DNA of 64,000 nt. Origin: Zopfochytrium polystomum. Lineage: Eukaryota; Chytridiomycota; Chytridiomycetes; Chytridiales; Chytridiaceae. The position numbers were made by a program, and so were the translations under genes. The first letter of the stretch is position 1, and every line of letters starts with the position of its first letter. Below are positions 35,585 to 47,492 of the stretch, one piece after another. The stretch spans positions 48,501 through 112,500 of the forward strand of contig JAIVFJ010000206.1 in the NCBI GenBank assembly GCA_025765615.1. Direction: 5' to 3'. The notes beneath the pieces were generated by a model, which saw only the letters and a list, made by a program, of their open reading frames with translations, had not been told where the DNA came from and did no database searches.

Positions 35585-37016
35585 GCTTATACCGGACACC
35601 AAAAAATAAGCAGCAAATTCGTGCTTTGTCGCATTTGGGAGTAAACTTCGGCCTCAATACTGAAGGGGCTTGCCAAAAAGGCTCCGTACCTGCATTCTCC
35701 AGCAACGTACTGATAGAGGCTTGTTGCTGTCCAACCTCTTTCAGCCTGAGCTATTCACTGTGGAAGTCGTCACGAGCTGACCGCGTGGAAACTGTCGCCG
35801 TCCAAGTTAAGAAAAAAAAAATATGATGTTGGAATCAACAGGTGCGCAGAGCACAGCTTCAGTTGTATGCGACAGTCGAAGCTTGGCACTTTAGATCGTT
35901 GCTACTTGCTGTAGCGGGCAGGGCCGGGTGAACGTTCTGGTGGTCAGAAATTTTACACATGCTGTGAGGCTGCACCGAGGCCTCGGTGATAAAATCTAGG
36001 GATTTTATTCTCAAACAAGCGTACCTGTCATAAAACTGCAAGGATCAGGACCTCTATTATTATTCCCAGTTCTTTAGTATCCAAGGTGTTATCAAAGTGT
36101 ATTTGCCGATAACCTGTCTTTATTGTTTGGACTGCTTTCACTACTTTTGACTCACAGAAGCACCCAAAAAGTTTGGTTCTCGCTCACCTCCTTTTCACTT
36201 CCCAAACCTCGAACAATCAGTAAAAAATTTTTTTTTGGTTCTTTTGTTATGAAAAATGAGTGTGAAAAACGGGAGAAGGACCTCATTTCAAGGTATATTG
36301 CTGTAACCCCAACTGGTCCCAACATATTTTCTTTTTTGGTGACTAACGGAGACTGCTTGAGTGCATAGGGATGGGGCGCCTGCCTGCCTGGCAGGCTGTA
36401 ACCCTTGCCAGGCCCGCCCTAATATATTATTCAGTTTTGGCACTAAGAGAATTCGTGGTGAATGCTACGAGGGGGGTTGACAAGTCAATTTTCCCTCTGT
36501 CGCCGACGGCAAGAGCAAGAGGGGCGGCAAGGGCCGTGCGGCTGTGCTGGGGAGTTCCTCCCTGCCAAAGAGTAAAGCGGGAAAACGCAATGTGGCAAAC
36601 GGCAAATGTGAGACTATACTCGCTCCTTTGACCCAGAATCCAGGCCCCAGAGTGAAAGAAAGCAAATAATAGGCTAAAACTAATCATATTGGGCTGTTGT
36701 CTAGGGGTTGTTTCAACCTACTACTCCCCTAGTCCACAAAGTATCCCTACTGATCTGTCTAACATGGGTCTCAAACACAAAGAATGAACATTCAGAGGGA
36801 CAATCCTCTGAAGGAGTGGTGTGGGAGCTCTGATTACTCATGTGGTGCGAGGGAAATGGAAGGGCACTCCTGAGGGTGCAACACAACTCCAGAATAAAGA
36901 GAGAGAAGAGGACAATGGGGATTTTTAGCTCAGGAACCTATTCTCAAGCACAACAGGAGCAGTTAGTAGCGATGGGACAGACAAGGTACAACCTAGCTCC
37001 CCTCATCGTGGGGTGT
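34822..37016. other. Gene-free stretch with mirrored T and A tracts
   Basis: No gene recognised. A run of 34 T at 35438-35471 faces a run of 30 A at 35551-35580 across 79 bp, a potential hairpin. The remainder is AT-rich, without coding signal on either strand. Confidence 0.6.
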
Positions 37017-37339
37017 TGTTAGGGCCCTTGTTGTCAGGAACAGGGCAGGACAGAACAAGGAAGACAAGGAACTGAGAGGAGTGATGATTGTATTGGAAAC
37101 AATAATTCACTTGAGGGATGGGACAGGTCCCCCATCCCCTTTTTATACCTTTTGAGAGTCTTCCTTGTCAAGACTCAATGAAAGTTCCAGAAACAGCAAT
37201 TAGTAATACCATGATACCAATGATACCAATGACAACAAGACAAGTCAGGAAAGCAAAGAAGGTTTCAGAAGGTTCCACAAGGTTCCATGAAGGAATGTTC
37301 TAGAAGGTTCCAGAGGTTTCCAGAGGGTGATTCATAACA
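37017..37339 (-). repeat. LTR-like unit with heat-shock elements and TATA box
   Basis: 323 bp with TGTTA...TAACA ends. Read on the minus strand it is laid out like an LTR: clustered TTCnnGAAnnTTC heat-shock-type motifs first (37261-37318), then TATAAAAAG (complement of about 37140-37147), then a transcribed-region-like remainder ending CCCTAACA. No 5-bp target duplication matches and no internal coding region is recognised beside it, so it may be a solo or truncated LTR of an old element. Confidence 0.5.
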
Positions 37340-38923
37340 CTTGTCATCACCAGCGACAAGGGGGAGAAAGAGGAGGGAGTTGACTCTGTGAGGGTCTTGT
37401 CGTTGCAGGCCAGATGGATTTGAAGGGTCTCTGTATTGGTGCCAAAGGACAGAAATTAGATTGAAGGAACAAGGAAAAAGAGAAATAGCCCAAAAAGAGA
37501 GAGAGAAAATCAACAACCTGACTTGGAGCATTCACCACAATGCTCTTAAGTCCCCCAACCCTATGCATGTATGTACAAGTGCCTAGGTGGGCGTGGGTAC
37601 AGCCTCTCAGGCACCATATCCCTGGGTAGTCGGTCAGTCATTGTTGAAAATATGCTGGGAAAACACTGGTGCAACGGAAACTGTTAAGACAAAAGTGGTA
37701 AAAGCATGCCCCATAATAGGACAAATTAGCCACAAATACACTTCGACAACACCTTTTACAGTTTTACGACAGGTACACTTGGTTTTGTGAAAAAAAAATC
37801 CCTAGACTTTATCACTGAGACCTTGGTGTGGTCTCACACAAAGCGGCGACCAAGACCAGGAGGGCCAAGGCGCGGGCCGGCGCGAACGCGGGCACCGGCG
37901 GCGGCAAGAAGGGCAAGGCCGTCGTCCGTGACAAGGGCCGTAGCGGCGCACCGGGCAAACTAAAAGGGCGGGGGTGCGAGAAGAAAAGCGGTTGCCTCGA
38001 CAAAAGGGCTTAGGAGCCGCGAAGGGTCAGAAACCATCAAGTCTCCGAAGTCGAAAGGAAAGCGGGCTGCGGCGGCGAAAAGCAACAGGGCCGTTGCCGG
38101 GAGGGCTCCGGTCCAGCAGGCGCCGAGCAGCCGAAAGCAAACGTGAGAGAAATTCGGCTTTGCGAATGTATTCGCTTATGTGTCAAAGGGGGGTCTTCCA
38201 GGCACATCATTCACACAGACAGGAAGAAAAGCAGAACACTCCCAAAGTTAACAAAAAAGAAAGAAGTCAAACGGAACAGAATGGTTCCACAAGCTTCTTA
38301 TCCAATTGTCCATGGCCTCCACAGCCATCCTCTTAATCCCACTGCTCGCCAACAACCCCTCGCCGCCAACCCCCGACACTGTCCCCTGTGACGCGTGTTA
38401 CCTCGCCCCTCAACCCCTCCACCGTTTCTTTGACTCTTGCTGTCTTTGCCTCGCATGTGTTGAACAGCACCTCACATTCTTCCTTTTGTGTTACCCCCCC
38501 GGCACGCATTCAGGCGGTGGATCACGCGCTCGACTGGCAACTCATTCCTTGCAGCTTTCCGAGTACTTTTTTTTTTGTTTGAAGAAAGCAAGAAACTTGG
38601 TTGCGTTACAGTAGAAGGACTTATTGTGCGCCCCCCCTGGGACGATTAAGAGGTTTCGCTCGTTGGGTTCCGAGATCAAAGCAGAACACCGTCAGGATCA
38701 TAGAAAAAATGAAATACTAGTGTAGAAAACTTCTTGTGCGACTTAAATTGAACTGCAGACGTATTTGGTATACATAGAACATGAACATGTGAGGATTTTC
38801 CTGCGAAAACAAATCCGGGACAAGCGAACACCGTCCCAAACGAAACTGCTCAAGGCGGCCGGGGTGCATCAACTGCCAACCAAGAAAAGAAAAAAAAAAA
38901 AAAAAAAAGAAAATCTGGGTGGC
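37340..38923. other. Gene-poor segment with a basic-protein-like remnant
   Basis: From 37820 to 38145 codons for Lys, Arg, Ala and Gly dominate in more than one frame (KTRRAKARAGANAG, then KSPKSKGKRAAAAK), as in the tail of a histone H1-like or ribosomal-associated protein, but the frame is broken and no start or family could be fixed. The segment 38150-38290 resembles 45190-45400. An A run lies near 38890-38908. Confidence 0.35.
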
Positions 38924-41646
38924 TTAAGGCTCATATCGCGGCAGTCGACTTCTTCCCAGCCGAGTTGCGTCGTCCACACTCCCTCTTGAGCCAACTCCAA
39001 TGGCTCCGCCAGCGCCCCGAAGTGGTAGAATCCCAGCTGAGCCGCTCCCGTCGGGCATGCCCAAGCCGCATCGAAAGCGCAAGCGGATAACGAGCAGGAG
39101 AAGGCGATCGCGCACACCAGCGTCGCCCGTGCCCAGCTCGTCCTTGAACGTCTCGAGGGTGGCCGGAGTAAGGTCCATGAGAACTGCGCCCGTCACGTTT
39201 CGGTCTGCGCAAGAAAAACGAGCGAATGAACAATTAGGAGGAAAAGAAAAGGGGCTCCAACGGGTGAGAACGAATGAGCGAACCTTGGAAAGCCTTCACC
39301 GTCGCCTCTGGAACGCCACGTGCCGCCCTTAGGAAGGCTGCAACTTCTTCAGCTGTCCACGCAGGGGCATTGCTCGCGCTGTTCTCGCTGCCATCGCCGT
39401 GGCCGTCCGCCTCGTCGCCGTCCGCCGCGTCGTAATCTTCCCACAGCATCGCGGCAGCTTCCATCTCCGGGTCGACGACCCCGAGCCACTCGGCGACGCC
39501 ACCGTCAACGTCCTCGCTCTTCTTCCGGCGACCGCCGACGGGCCCTGTCGGCGCCGTGCGGGCGGCAGATGGTTTCGTTTCCACAACCACTCCGAGCGTT
39601 CTGAGGAGAGTCTCGGGTACTCCCGGACTGCCGGGTGTCTCGTCTTCGGGAGCGTTGGAGGTGGCAGTTGTGCTTCGGCGAGAGTTGATGGTGCTGGCTG
39701 ACGAGGTTGACCAAGCGGGAGTGCGTGAATGCGGAGGAAGTGACTTTGTCAGTGCTGGTGGGGGTGGGGTACTGTTGGAAGGAGTCTAAACCGAGTGTAT
39801 GGATCAGTAATTACTTCCCAACCTTTCTTGAAAAAACTCACGTCTAGGCGCTGAGGCTCTACTTCTGCAGGTGGGTCCGAACTTAAAGACGTGAGATCCT
39901 TGCTGCTCCCGCCCTCTATTCCCTCTAAGCTCGTCTCCTCGCTAACATCCGGCTTAGTTTTGGCCAAAGCTTCCTTTCGTGATTGCCGTAACCGCCGACG
40001 CCTCCTGACAAGACATAACGGCACGGCAACGGCGATCGCAGCTATAAGCAGCAAGGCGACGGCGATTCCAGCGCCAAGCGCCACCAGGTTGCGATTTCCT
40101 GCATCGCTATTACTATCACCACTTCCAGCAGGGCTCTCCGTCGAAGTTGGGGATGCCGACCCGGTCCAGTTAATACCTGGGTCCTTCACGGGAGCAGGAC
40201 CGCTAATATTGCCGGACGAGCTTGTATCACTTATGGAACCCGAGGAACCGAGGTCAGAAGAGGTTGGGCTAACACCACCACTTGATACGGAGGATCCTGG
40301 CGATGTAGATACTCCCCCAGCTGTTGGATCCGCCGTGGAAGCCTCAGCACAATCTTTTCGCTGATTATTCAAACTAGGTGACCACAGGGAGTAAACCGAG
40401 AGAAGTCAATATCAATGTTGCTCTTTGACTGTGTGTCGTTGAACTCACGCGTACGGATATATAGCCGCAATATTCGAAGGCAGGGATCCGGTCAAACAGT
40501 TTCCATTGAACGAGCTGAAAATATGGTGAGATTGATTGAAACAATACTTTCAGAACTTACAGTCCGCTCAGTTTCCATTGAGAGAGAGAAGTTGGCAAAG
40601 GCCCGCTCAGCTGGTTGGAGCTCAAGTCACTGAATTAAAGCATTCTTAGTTCGTCATGTTACTGAGTGGGGCGACGGTTGCGTCCTCACATGTTGATTCT
40701 GGTGAAACCGACGAAAGATTCTGGAATGGATCCAGATAGCTGATTATTTTTCAAATTACTAATGAGGAGTAAGCAGTGTTCTTTATCAGAGGAAACAAAA
40801 CTCACAGATTTGCAAGTCCAGTAATGCTACCGAGTGATGAAGGAATAGAGCCAGAGAGTTGGTTTCCATCTAGCCCCCTGCCCAAAATTAAGTCAGACAA
40901 ACAGTAAGTACGTTTTTTTTTAAAATGAAAAACTGACAGATTCGAGAGAGTCTTCAAGTTGCCGATTCCGTCCGGGATTTCCCCAATGAGAGAATTTTGA
41001 GAGAGGTTCCTGCACACACTATTATTTGGTTGCTGAAGGTTTGCAAGGAAGGCGCCTACAAATCACGTAAACTGGTCAACGAAGAGATTGACGAAGGTAT
41101 GTAACCGGAGAGCGCGTTCCCACTGATCGACCTAATGGTGCCATTGCGAATAAGTGGTTACAGAGCCTTTAGGATTCGCCGTAGGCAACGACTCCTTACA
41201 AAGATGTAAGCGCGGTCAGTTGGCCAATCGAATCAGGAATCGATCCCGTCACTCCACAAGACAGAAAGTTTCTGCATGATTCGGGTAAGCGCAAACACCA
41301 ATATCCGTCATACCAGAGAGAATACCAACATGGTTTGGAGGGCTGACAGGCCAGAGATCGACGCAGGGATCGCTCCATTGATTGCGTACGAGCTACAAGA
41401 TCTTGCATAATTAAACGAATAACGCAGTGAGAATGGATTAGCCTTATCGCGTTCGTTGCTTACAGCCCAGTTACGCGACCACCACTGCAGGTCGCCGAAA
41501 TTCCCTGTCTAGAAACGCAGCAACCCTGTGTTCTAACAGTAAACAAATTGGCGGAAAATGTCGCATTTCAGCCAACAGACCTGTCCGATCGAGCCAGTGA
41601 AAAAAGATGGGAAGGCGGTGGCCAGCACGGCACAGTCCGCATCCAT
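38924..41646 (-). CDS. LRR receptor-like membrane protein with cytoplasmic SAM domain (copy 1; 13 or more exons)
   Basis: Exons, high to low: 41646-41581, 41525-41464, 41401-41330, 41271-41200, 41131-41060, 41009-40938, 40877-40806, 40758-40690, 40629-40561, 40514-40449, 40373-39842, 39785-39284 and 39204-38924; 668 residues as spliced. The N-terminal cap has DCAVLATAFP and CCVSRQGISATC. Eight plant-type repeats follow (L-x-x-N-x-L-x-G-x-I-P), each on its own 66-72-bp phase-2 exon, then a Ser/Thr/Pro-rich stalk, one helix (LVALGAGIAVALLLIAAIAV), stop-transfer RRRRR, a long disordered region and a C-terminal SAM domain (WTAEEVAAFLR ... VTGAVLMDLTPATL ... GVRDRLLLLVI). Type I receptor topology is inferred; no kinase is present. 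No signal peptide was found before 41646, so a first exon is probably missing. Divergent from its paralogue at 42418. Confidence 0.82.
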
Positions 41647-42417
41647 CCTAGTTGCGGTGCAGATGATGCCTGCACGAGCACCGTTCTTGAGATCGACCGA
41701 AACGATATGCCAATTTCAAGCGATCAAGATGCACAGTTGCGAACGGTTGTTGGTGGAGTTTGCGACGATGGCGGCGCAGGAGGAGTGGGTGAAGTAAGCG
41801 GAAGGACGTGGACTAGGCAAATGGTTCGCCCCGACGACGGAGGAAATGGGGCCAGAAGGGGTGGGCGATGATGCGCTGCAATCGACGATTGACGACTGAC
41901 GACTGACGACTGACTGGCGATGCAAACAACGAGGACGACGATGGCTGGCTGGCTGGCTATCTGGCTGACAGACTGAATGACTGATTGACTGGCGATAATG
42001 GATTGACGACGCTGCTGCTGAGGCTGTGGTGAATTTGAAGCGCAGATCGTTCGTTTCCGCAAACTGCTAACCGGCCTTCCTTGTCAATCCTTGTCTTCTG
42101 ACTTGCCCTTTTTTTGTCTTGTTGCCTTTTTTTTCCAGAAATTGCGGCTGCCACCGACTGTCTGTCTCTCTCTGTCTCTATCTGTATGTATATCTGTCTG
42201 CCTGCATGCTTGTCTGGCCTTCTGTCGGTCGGTCTGGCTGTCAGGTTTTTTTCTTTCTTTCATGACTTGTTCCCTGTCCGCGCAACGGAAAAACGGGCCA
42301 AAAAAAAAAAAAAAAAGAAAAGAAAAAACCGAACAACAGCAAAATGAGACAGTCGGTCGAATTTGGGCAAACAAAAACAACGTAAATCAAAAGATAAAAA
42401 AATTTAGGGGTGCAAAA
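41647..42417. promoter_or_regulatory. Shared upstream region of the divergent LRR-SAM pair
   Basis: About 770 bp. It contains tandem GACTGACGACT/GGCTGGCTGG-type short repeats (41880-42000), a CTGT-rich stretch (42155-42245) and an A run (42300-42317). It should hold promoters for both genes and perhaps unrecognised first exons with signal peptides. Confidence 0.5.
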
Positions 42418-44372
42418 ATGGCCCCCCCAGCCACTTCACGAGGAGCAGGACAACGGGAGGCGGCGACGACAACGGCGACGACGAAGTCCTCCTCCTCCTT
42501 CTCCTCCTCGCCGCCCCTTCCCGCGTCAATCGCTGAGGACTGCTCGAAGGTCGTCGATGCCTTTCCAGCCGCGTTCGGCCGCATCCTCGAAGCTTCCGAT
42601 GGCCGTCAAGTGCGTTGAAACCCCTCTTGCCCCCCCTTCCCGTTCTCCCGATCTAACCATATGCCCAACAAATGCGATCACCCTCCCCCCGTCTTAATCA
42701 TCAGTCTTGCTGTGGAAGCGACGGTCCAGTCGCAGTCGTCTGTCAATCTGACAGGGTCACGGAGCTGTTGAGTTCATTCGTTTCTGCCGTTCTCCTTGGA
42801 GCGACAGCTAATACGCGCTGTTTCTGTTTCTGGGAGGCAGTCGATGTCAAAACAGCTTTCTTGGAACCCCTCTTTCCTCAAGTATCGGTGATTTGAATGC
42901 CCTGAAATTGATGTACGTATCGTGCGGCGAAATGTCCCAGCTCTTAAACTTCTTCGAACCAAGTTCCTTCCAAAACTGCAGCGTCTCGGGGTCCATTCCA
43001 GAATCCATCGGGCAGCTCGCAAATCTGACAACCCTGTGAGCCACGAAGCATCAACTCGAGGTTTTTTTTCTAATCGACCTTCATAAACCTTGCTCGCAAA
43101 GTATTTTGGACGATAACATTTTATCCGGCGAGATACCACAGTCTCTTTCGAATGCCATTACCTTGCAGCAAATGTAAGTCTCTGCTTTTCAGGTAGCGTC
43201 CTCAAACTTAAATATCAGGTCTAATCGACTGCTTTCCGAAGATCCCTGGGAAGAAATTTTCTGACTGGAGCGATACCGCCGCTCTTTCTCGCTTTGCCCG
43301 ACCTCTGGCTCTTGTGAGTTTGGATTGGCTATCGATTTTCAACGCTTGAAATAATACTCTCCTCGCTTTTGCAAGGACGGTCGAGGGAAATCGGCTGGCC
43401 GGTCCCATTCCCGACATGTTCTACTCCAACAAGCAACGGCCAAGTGGATTATATCTGTAAGTCCCATGTCTGTAGAGAGTGGAGAACTAACGCCTTTGAT
43501 TTTTTCACTTCAAAAACTTTAGCGATTTCAGCTTCAATTTCCTTTCTGGACCAATACCAACCTCGCTCAAATCAGCACAACTCTCCAGAATGTGAGTTGA
43601 GCCGTTCAATTGTGCCCGGTGTATTGAACGAACAAAACTGTTTCCCCCAGCGATCTCCGCACCAATTGCATCCAAGACGCTCTTCCCTCGTCATGGACTT
43701 CGACATTTCCCTTCGCGTACGTTTTGTTGTGTACAAGAAAAAAACTTCATGGACTTAACTTCTTTCCTCAGCCTGAACAACCAGTACCAATCGTGCCCTT
43801 TCAGCGTAACCAACCAACTGCACCCCGCGACCCAACCGCCCATTACTGAGCAGATACCCGAAGGGTCGGTCAAGTCCGACGACCAAGCGTTGGAAGCGGC
43901 AGTGCGGGGCGACCCCGCTCTCGTCGGGATCGCCGCGGTCCTAGTGTGCGCGGTGATGATCGTCATTGCGGCAGCGACGGCCGCGGCGTTCGCGCGGACG
44001 CGCAGAAGCCGAAGCCGGACGGATCGGAGGCGGCCCCGGGGGCGAAGAAAGCGACCGGGTTGGTTGGACCGGTTTGGCGGGAAACGGTCGGCGATCGGGA
44101 CCAAGGACGGGCTCGCCGCTGACGAAGAAAGCGGCGGCCGTGCTGCGGTGCCGGACGCGCTTTCGCAAGCGTCCCCCGTGGAGAGGGCCGTGGATGTGCA
44201 AGCAGACGGGGACGACGAGGACAGCGACGTGCACACTTGGACCGCGAGCGAGGTCGCGACGCATTTGGGAACCAGCGGAGTGGCGCGCGAAACGGTGCTT
44301 GCATTCCTTGGTAAGCGGCTTCTTTATTCTGACAGAAGCGGCCAGTCAGAACCCAGTTGTTTATAACTTGAA

Positions 44373-44404
<32 letters not shown>

Positions 44405-44622
44405 CGCGAGAAATTCACGGCGCGGCTTTTCTCAACTTGACGCCTGCGACTCTCCAAGCCTTCCACGCTGAGCTCGCAATCGAGGACGAGGATACGTTTC
44501 AAAGGGTCGTAGAACTTGTTCTTGAGGCACGCGTGCGGTCCGGGCTGGACGGAGCCGTCGAAAAAGGCGATGTCAGGCTGCCCGGATACACAGAAGTTGA
44601 GGCAACAGATAGGGAAGGATGA
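42418..44622 (+). CDS. LRR receptor-like membrane protein with cytoplasmic SAM domain (copy 2; ten exons)
   Basis: Exons 42418-42609, 42705-42766, 42964-43035, 43102-43173, 43242-43313, 43376-43456, 43523-43591, 43651-43716, 43772-44310 and 44405-44622; 480 residues. N-cap DCSKVVDAFPAAF and CCGSDGPVAVVC. Six repeats follow (for example NCSVSGSIPESIGQLANL and DDNILSGEIPQSL), one per exon, all phase 2. Then LNNQYQSC, a stalk, one helix (PALVGIAAVLVCAVMIVIAA), basic stop-transfer RTRRSRSRTDRRR, an acidic linker and a SAM domain split by a phase-1 intron (WTASEVATHLG, then AAFLNLTPATLQAFHAEL). Exon lengths and intron phases mirror copy 1, so they are divergent duplicates, this one with two fewer repeats. 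The start at 42418 gives no signal peptide, so an upstream exon is likely. Confidence 0.82.
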
Positions 44623-46378
44623 TCTATCGAACGATATTCCAATTAGGTGGGGCGAGGTGTTGTTTTTCAAGAACCAGGGCCGGGCTTGCATGTTCCTGAC
44701 CTCCAGATACTTCCACTCATGGGCACAGGTGCAATCGGGCCAAGCTCGCCATCCCAGTGAGCTTCCTCGTCGGCTCGGATGTATGGGACGCAACGCCGCT
44801 GGTTCCTGGAGGAGCCAGGGGGGAGGGGGGCGTGTGTAACCGCTCTCACGGGTAGCGGCTTGCTATCACGAAACGGACGTGGATGAACTTGATACCGCCA
44901 ATAAAAGGGTTCGCCCAACGATTGGAAAAAAGTTTTGTCTGCGGGTCTGCCAATTCTTCAACGAAGCAAGCAGAGGGTGGGAGGCGTTGGTCGGCCCGTT
45001 GCGAATCCGCTAAAGCATCGCGAAGCAGGGCCAAATCCAATAGGTTGCTGCCACAATGGCTTAGTTGTGGGATGGCTGCTCGACGAGGAGGAGGTATGAG
45101 GGTAAAGATGCACTGCCCTTCTTGTCCACCGCTGTGCCCCGTCCCGAACGCTTGATGAGGGTGAGAGTGCTCTTCGGCACACTGACGAGTAACGCATTTG
45201 GGTTTGCAAATACGTTCGCTCATATTTTACAGATACGTTCGCTTATATTTGGAGGGGGTCTTGCAAGTACACTATCCATTCACCTGCGGACAAAAAGCAG
45301 AAGAGAATCAACACTCCCGAATTACAAGAACAAAAGTAGAAAGAAGAGTACAAGAACAAACGAAGAAAGAAGTCAAAGGGCGAGGCAATACATAATGTAA
45401 GCGACCGTCAAGAAGAAAGAGAATTAAACGTGAAGGGTAGTAACAAAAATGGAAAAGAAGTGAGATGCTGTTCAGCAGAGCAAAGACGAGCAGGAACAAA
45501 AGATGGGAGAGGGGTGCGGAGCGATTGTCAGAAACAAAGAAATGTAGCGATAGAAAACAAGGCGGAGCAAGAAAAACCCCGACAAAGTATCTACACGTAG
45601 AGATGAAGGAAGATGAAAAGATGTGTGGAGACCGAGCATCACGGACGAAGAGAAGGACATAATAACAAGGACACGCGGTGGGGGGGCTGAGCAATAGTGT
45701 GGAGACCGAGCATCACGCACGAAGAGAAGGACCTAATAACAAGGACACGCGGTGGGGGCGCTGAGCAATAGTGCAAAGAGGGGGGGAACTGCCATGGTGG
45801 AGCGAAATAGGCACAAAAGATGCAGCGAAAGGAAAAAAAATATTTAGCGACACAAACAGGGATAGGGTTTTGACGAAGTGAAACAATCAAATACTCGAGA
45901 AAGAAGGACGAACCGGCGAGAGAGCGGTGCAAAGAAGACGGGACAGAGGGAATATCGCAAGGCGGAAAGAAATGAGCAAGCAAAAAAAAAACAAGCCATA
46001 AGAACACAATGACGACAAGATGTCGATCGTCGTTGACCGCACCCCAAAAAAATACCCACAACTGAGGGGGCGGTCGCAACTTGCAAGGCGCTGTCTACAC
46101 GTCGGAGGTGGGATGGAGGAAGAAACGTGGTATCTGCAGGTGGTTGCACTGCGTTGATCGAAGGTGTTTTCGCGAGATGACGCGAAGTAGGTGGCTTTCT
46201 GATATCGACGGAGAAATCGTTCGTGGAACGTTAGGTGAACATGTTGGAAGGAAAGGGGAATTTGTAGAGTAAGATTGGGAAGGGGCGTGCAGGAGGAGGA
46301 AAAGGGGAGGAGGTGGAGGCTAAAGGTAGAAAACATCCGAGATCTGAGCAAGGCATGCAGGACGTTGATGGGTCGACT
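44623..46378. other. Intergenic with a tandem repeat, no gene seen
   Basis: Two adjacent 74-bp repeats at 45623-45696 and 45697-45770 differ at a few positions. The segment 45190-45400 resembles 38150-38290 on the other side of the LRR-SAM pair. No coding signal recognised. Confidence 0.6.
45623..45770. repeat. 74-bp tandem duplication
   Basis: Two head-to-tail copies beginning GTGTGGAGACCGAGCATCAC. They are nearly identical (mismatches such as GGAC/GCAC and ACAT/ACCT), which suggests a recent local duplication. Confidence 0.9.
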
Positions 46379-47449
46379 TCAATGACACCCCAGGTGGTTT
46401 TCGGCCTCGTGCCACCCGAAGCCAATTCCACCGACGGCGTCGACCTCCATGGCGTCCTCCCGCACCTTTCCATTCCACCGGGCAGCCACGTCCGGTACGG
46501 GCTGCGGCTGCGGCTGCAGCTGCGGCTGGACCTGCTGCCGCGGCAGGACAGGCGGCGGTCGATTCATACGCGCGTACCGTGCCGCCATCCTCGCGATTTG
46601 GGCGTCGACGGCGGCTTGAACTGCCGGTTTGAGGTCCGTTGGCGCGCCGGCCGGATTTCTCGGCATGTTCTGCCAGCGGGATACTCGCCGAGGCGCGGAT
46701 CGACGCCCGATCGGCTGCTCGATCGGCCTCTGTGGGGAGACGATCCAAGCCGACGGAGACAGACGCCATGGCGACAGGCTCGAGGAGGACTTGGGCGGCG
46801 GCGGCGAGGGCGATGGCGGCGCAGACGGCACCCGCGTGGGCGAGACGGGCATGCGTGAGAGAGGCGGCGACCGCAGATTGCTCTGCACGCCAAGGATCTC
46901 CCGCGTCATCTGATCCTTGGCGGTGCGACAAGCGGGGGTGTACGGCTGCGGTCGCGCCGAACGGCGGGTGTGCGGGGCCGGGCCGGGCGAGACCGGCGAT
47001 GGCGAGGCGCGTTGCTCGATCAGCCTCGCCGGTGGCGAGACGACCCAAGCCGACGGAGACAGGCGCCATGGCGACAGGCCCGAGGAGGACTCGTGCGGCG
47101 GTGGCGGCGGCGATACGGGCGAAGGCGGCGCAGGCGGCGGCGAGACGGGCGAAGGCGGCGCAGGCAGAGGCGGTGCGGGCGTAGGCGGCGCGGCCGATGG
47201 CGGCGAGGGCGATGGCGCAGACGGCACGCGGGTGGGCGAGATGGGCGTGGGTGAGGCGGGAGTAGGTGAGGGAACGGGCAAAGGCACCGAGGACGCTAAC
47301 GAGGAGAAGAACGACGGGTCCGACGAAGAGGACGACCTAGAGGACGACGTGGTCGAGGCGGTCGATAACGATGAAGGCGCGGGTGCCGGGGCGACTGTGA
47401 ACTTGGCCACCAAAGCCTCGACGAACTGGGCCTTCTGAGATCGCGAAAT

Positions 47450-47492
<43 letters not shown>

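Noticed and set aside
37820..38145. Lys/Arg-rich stretch considered as a histone H1 or ribosomal protein gene
   Set aside because: The basic composition spans different frames, with stops and no start or conserved domain; kept only as a possible remnant.
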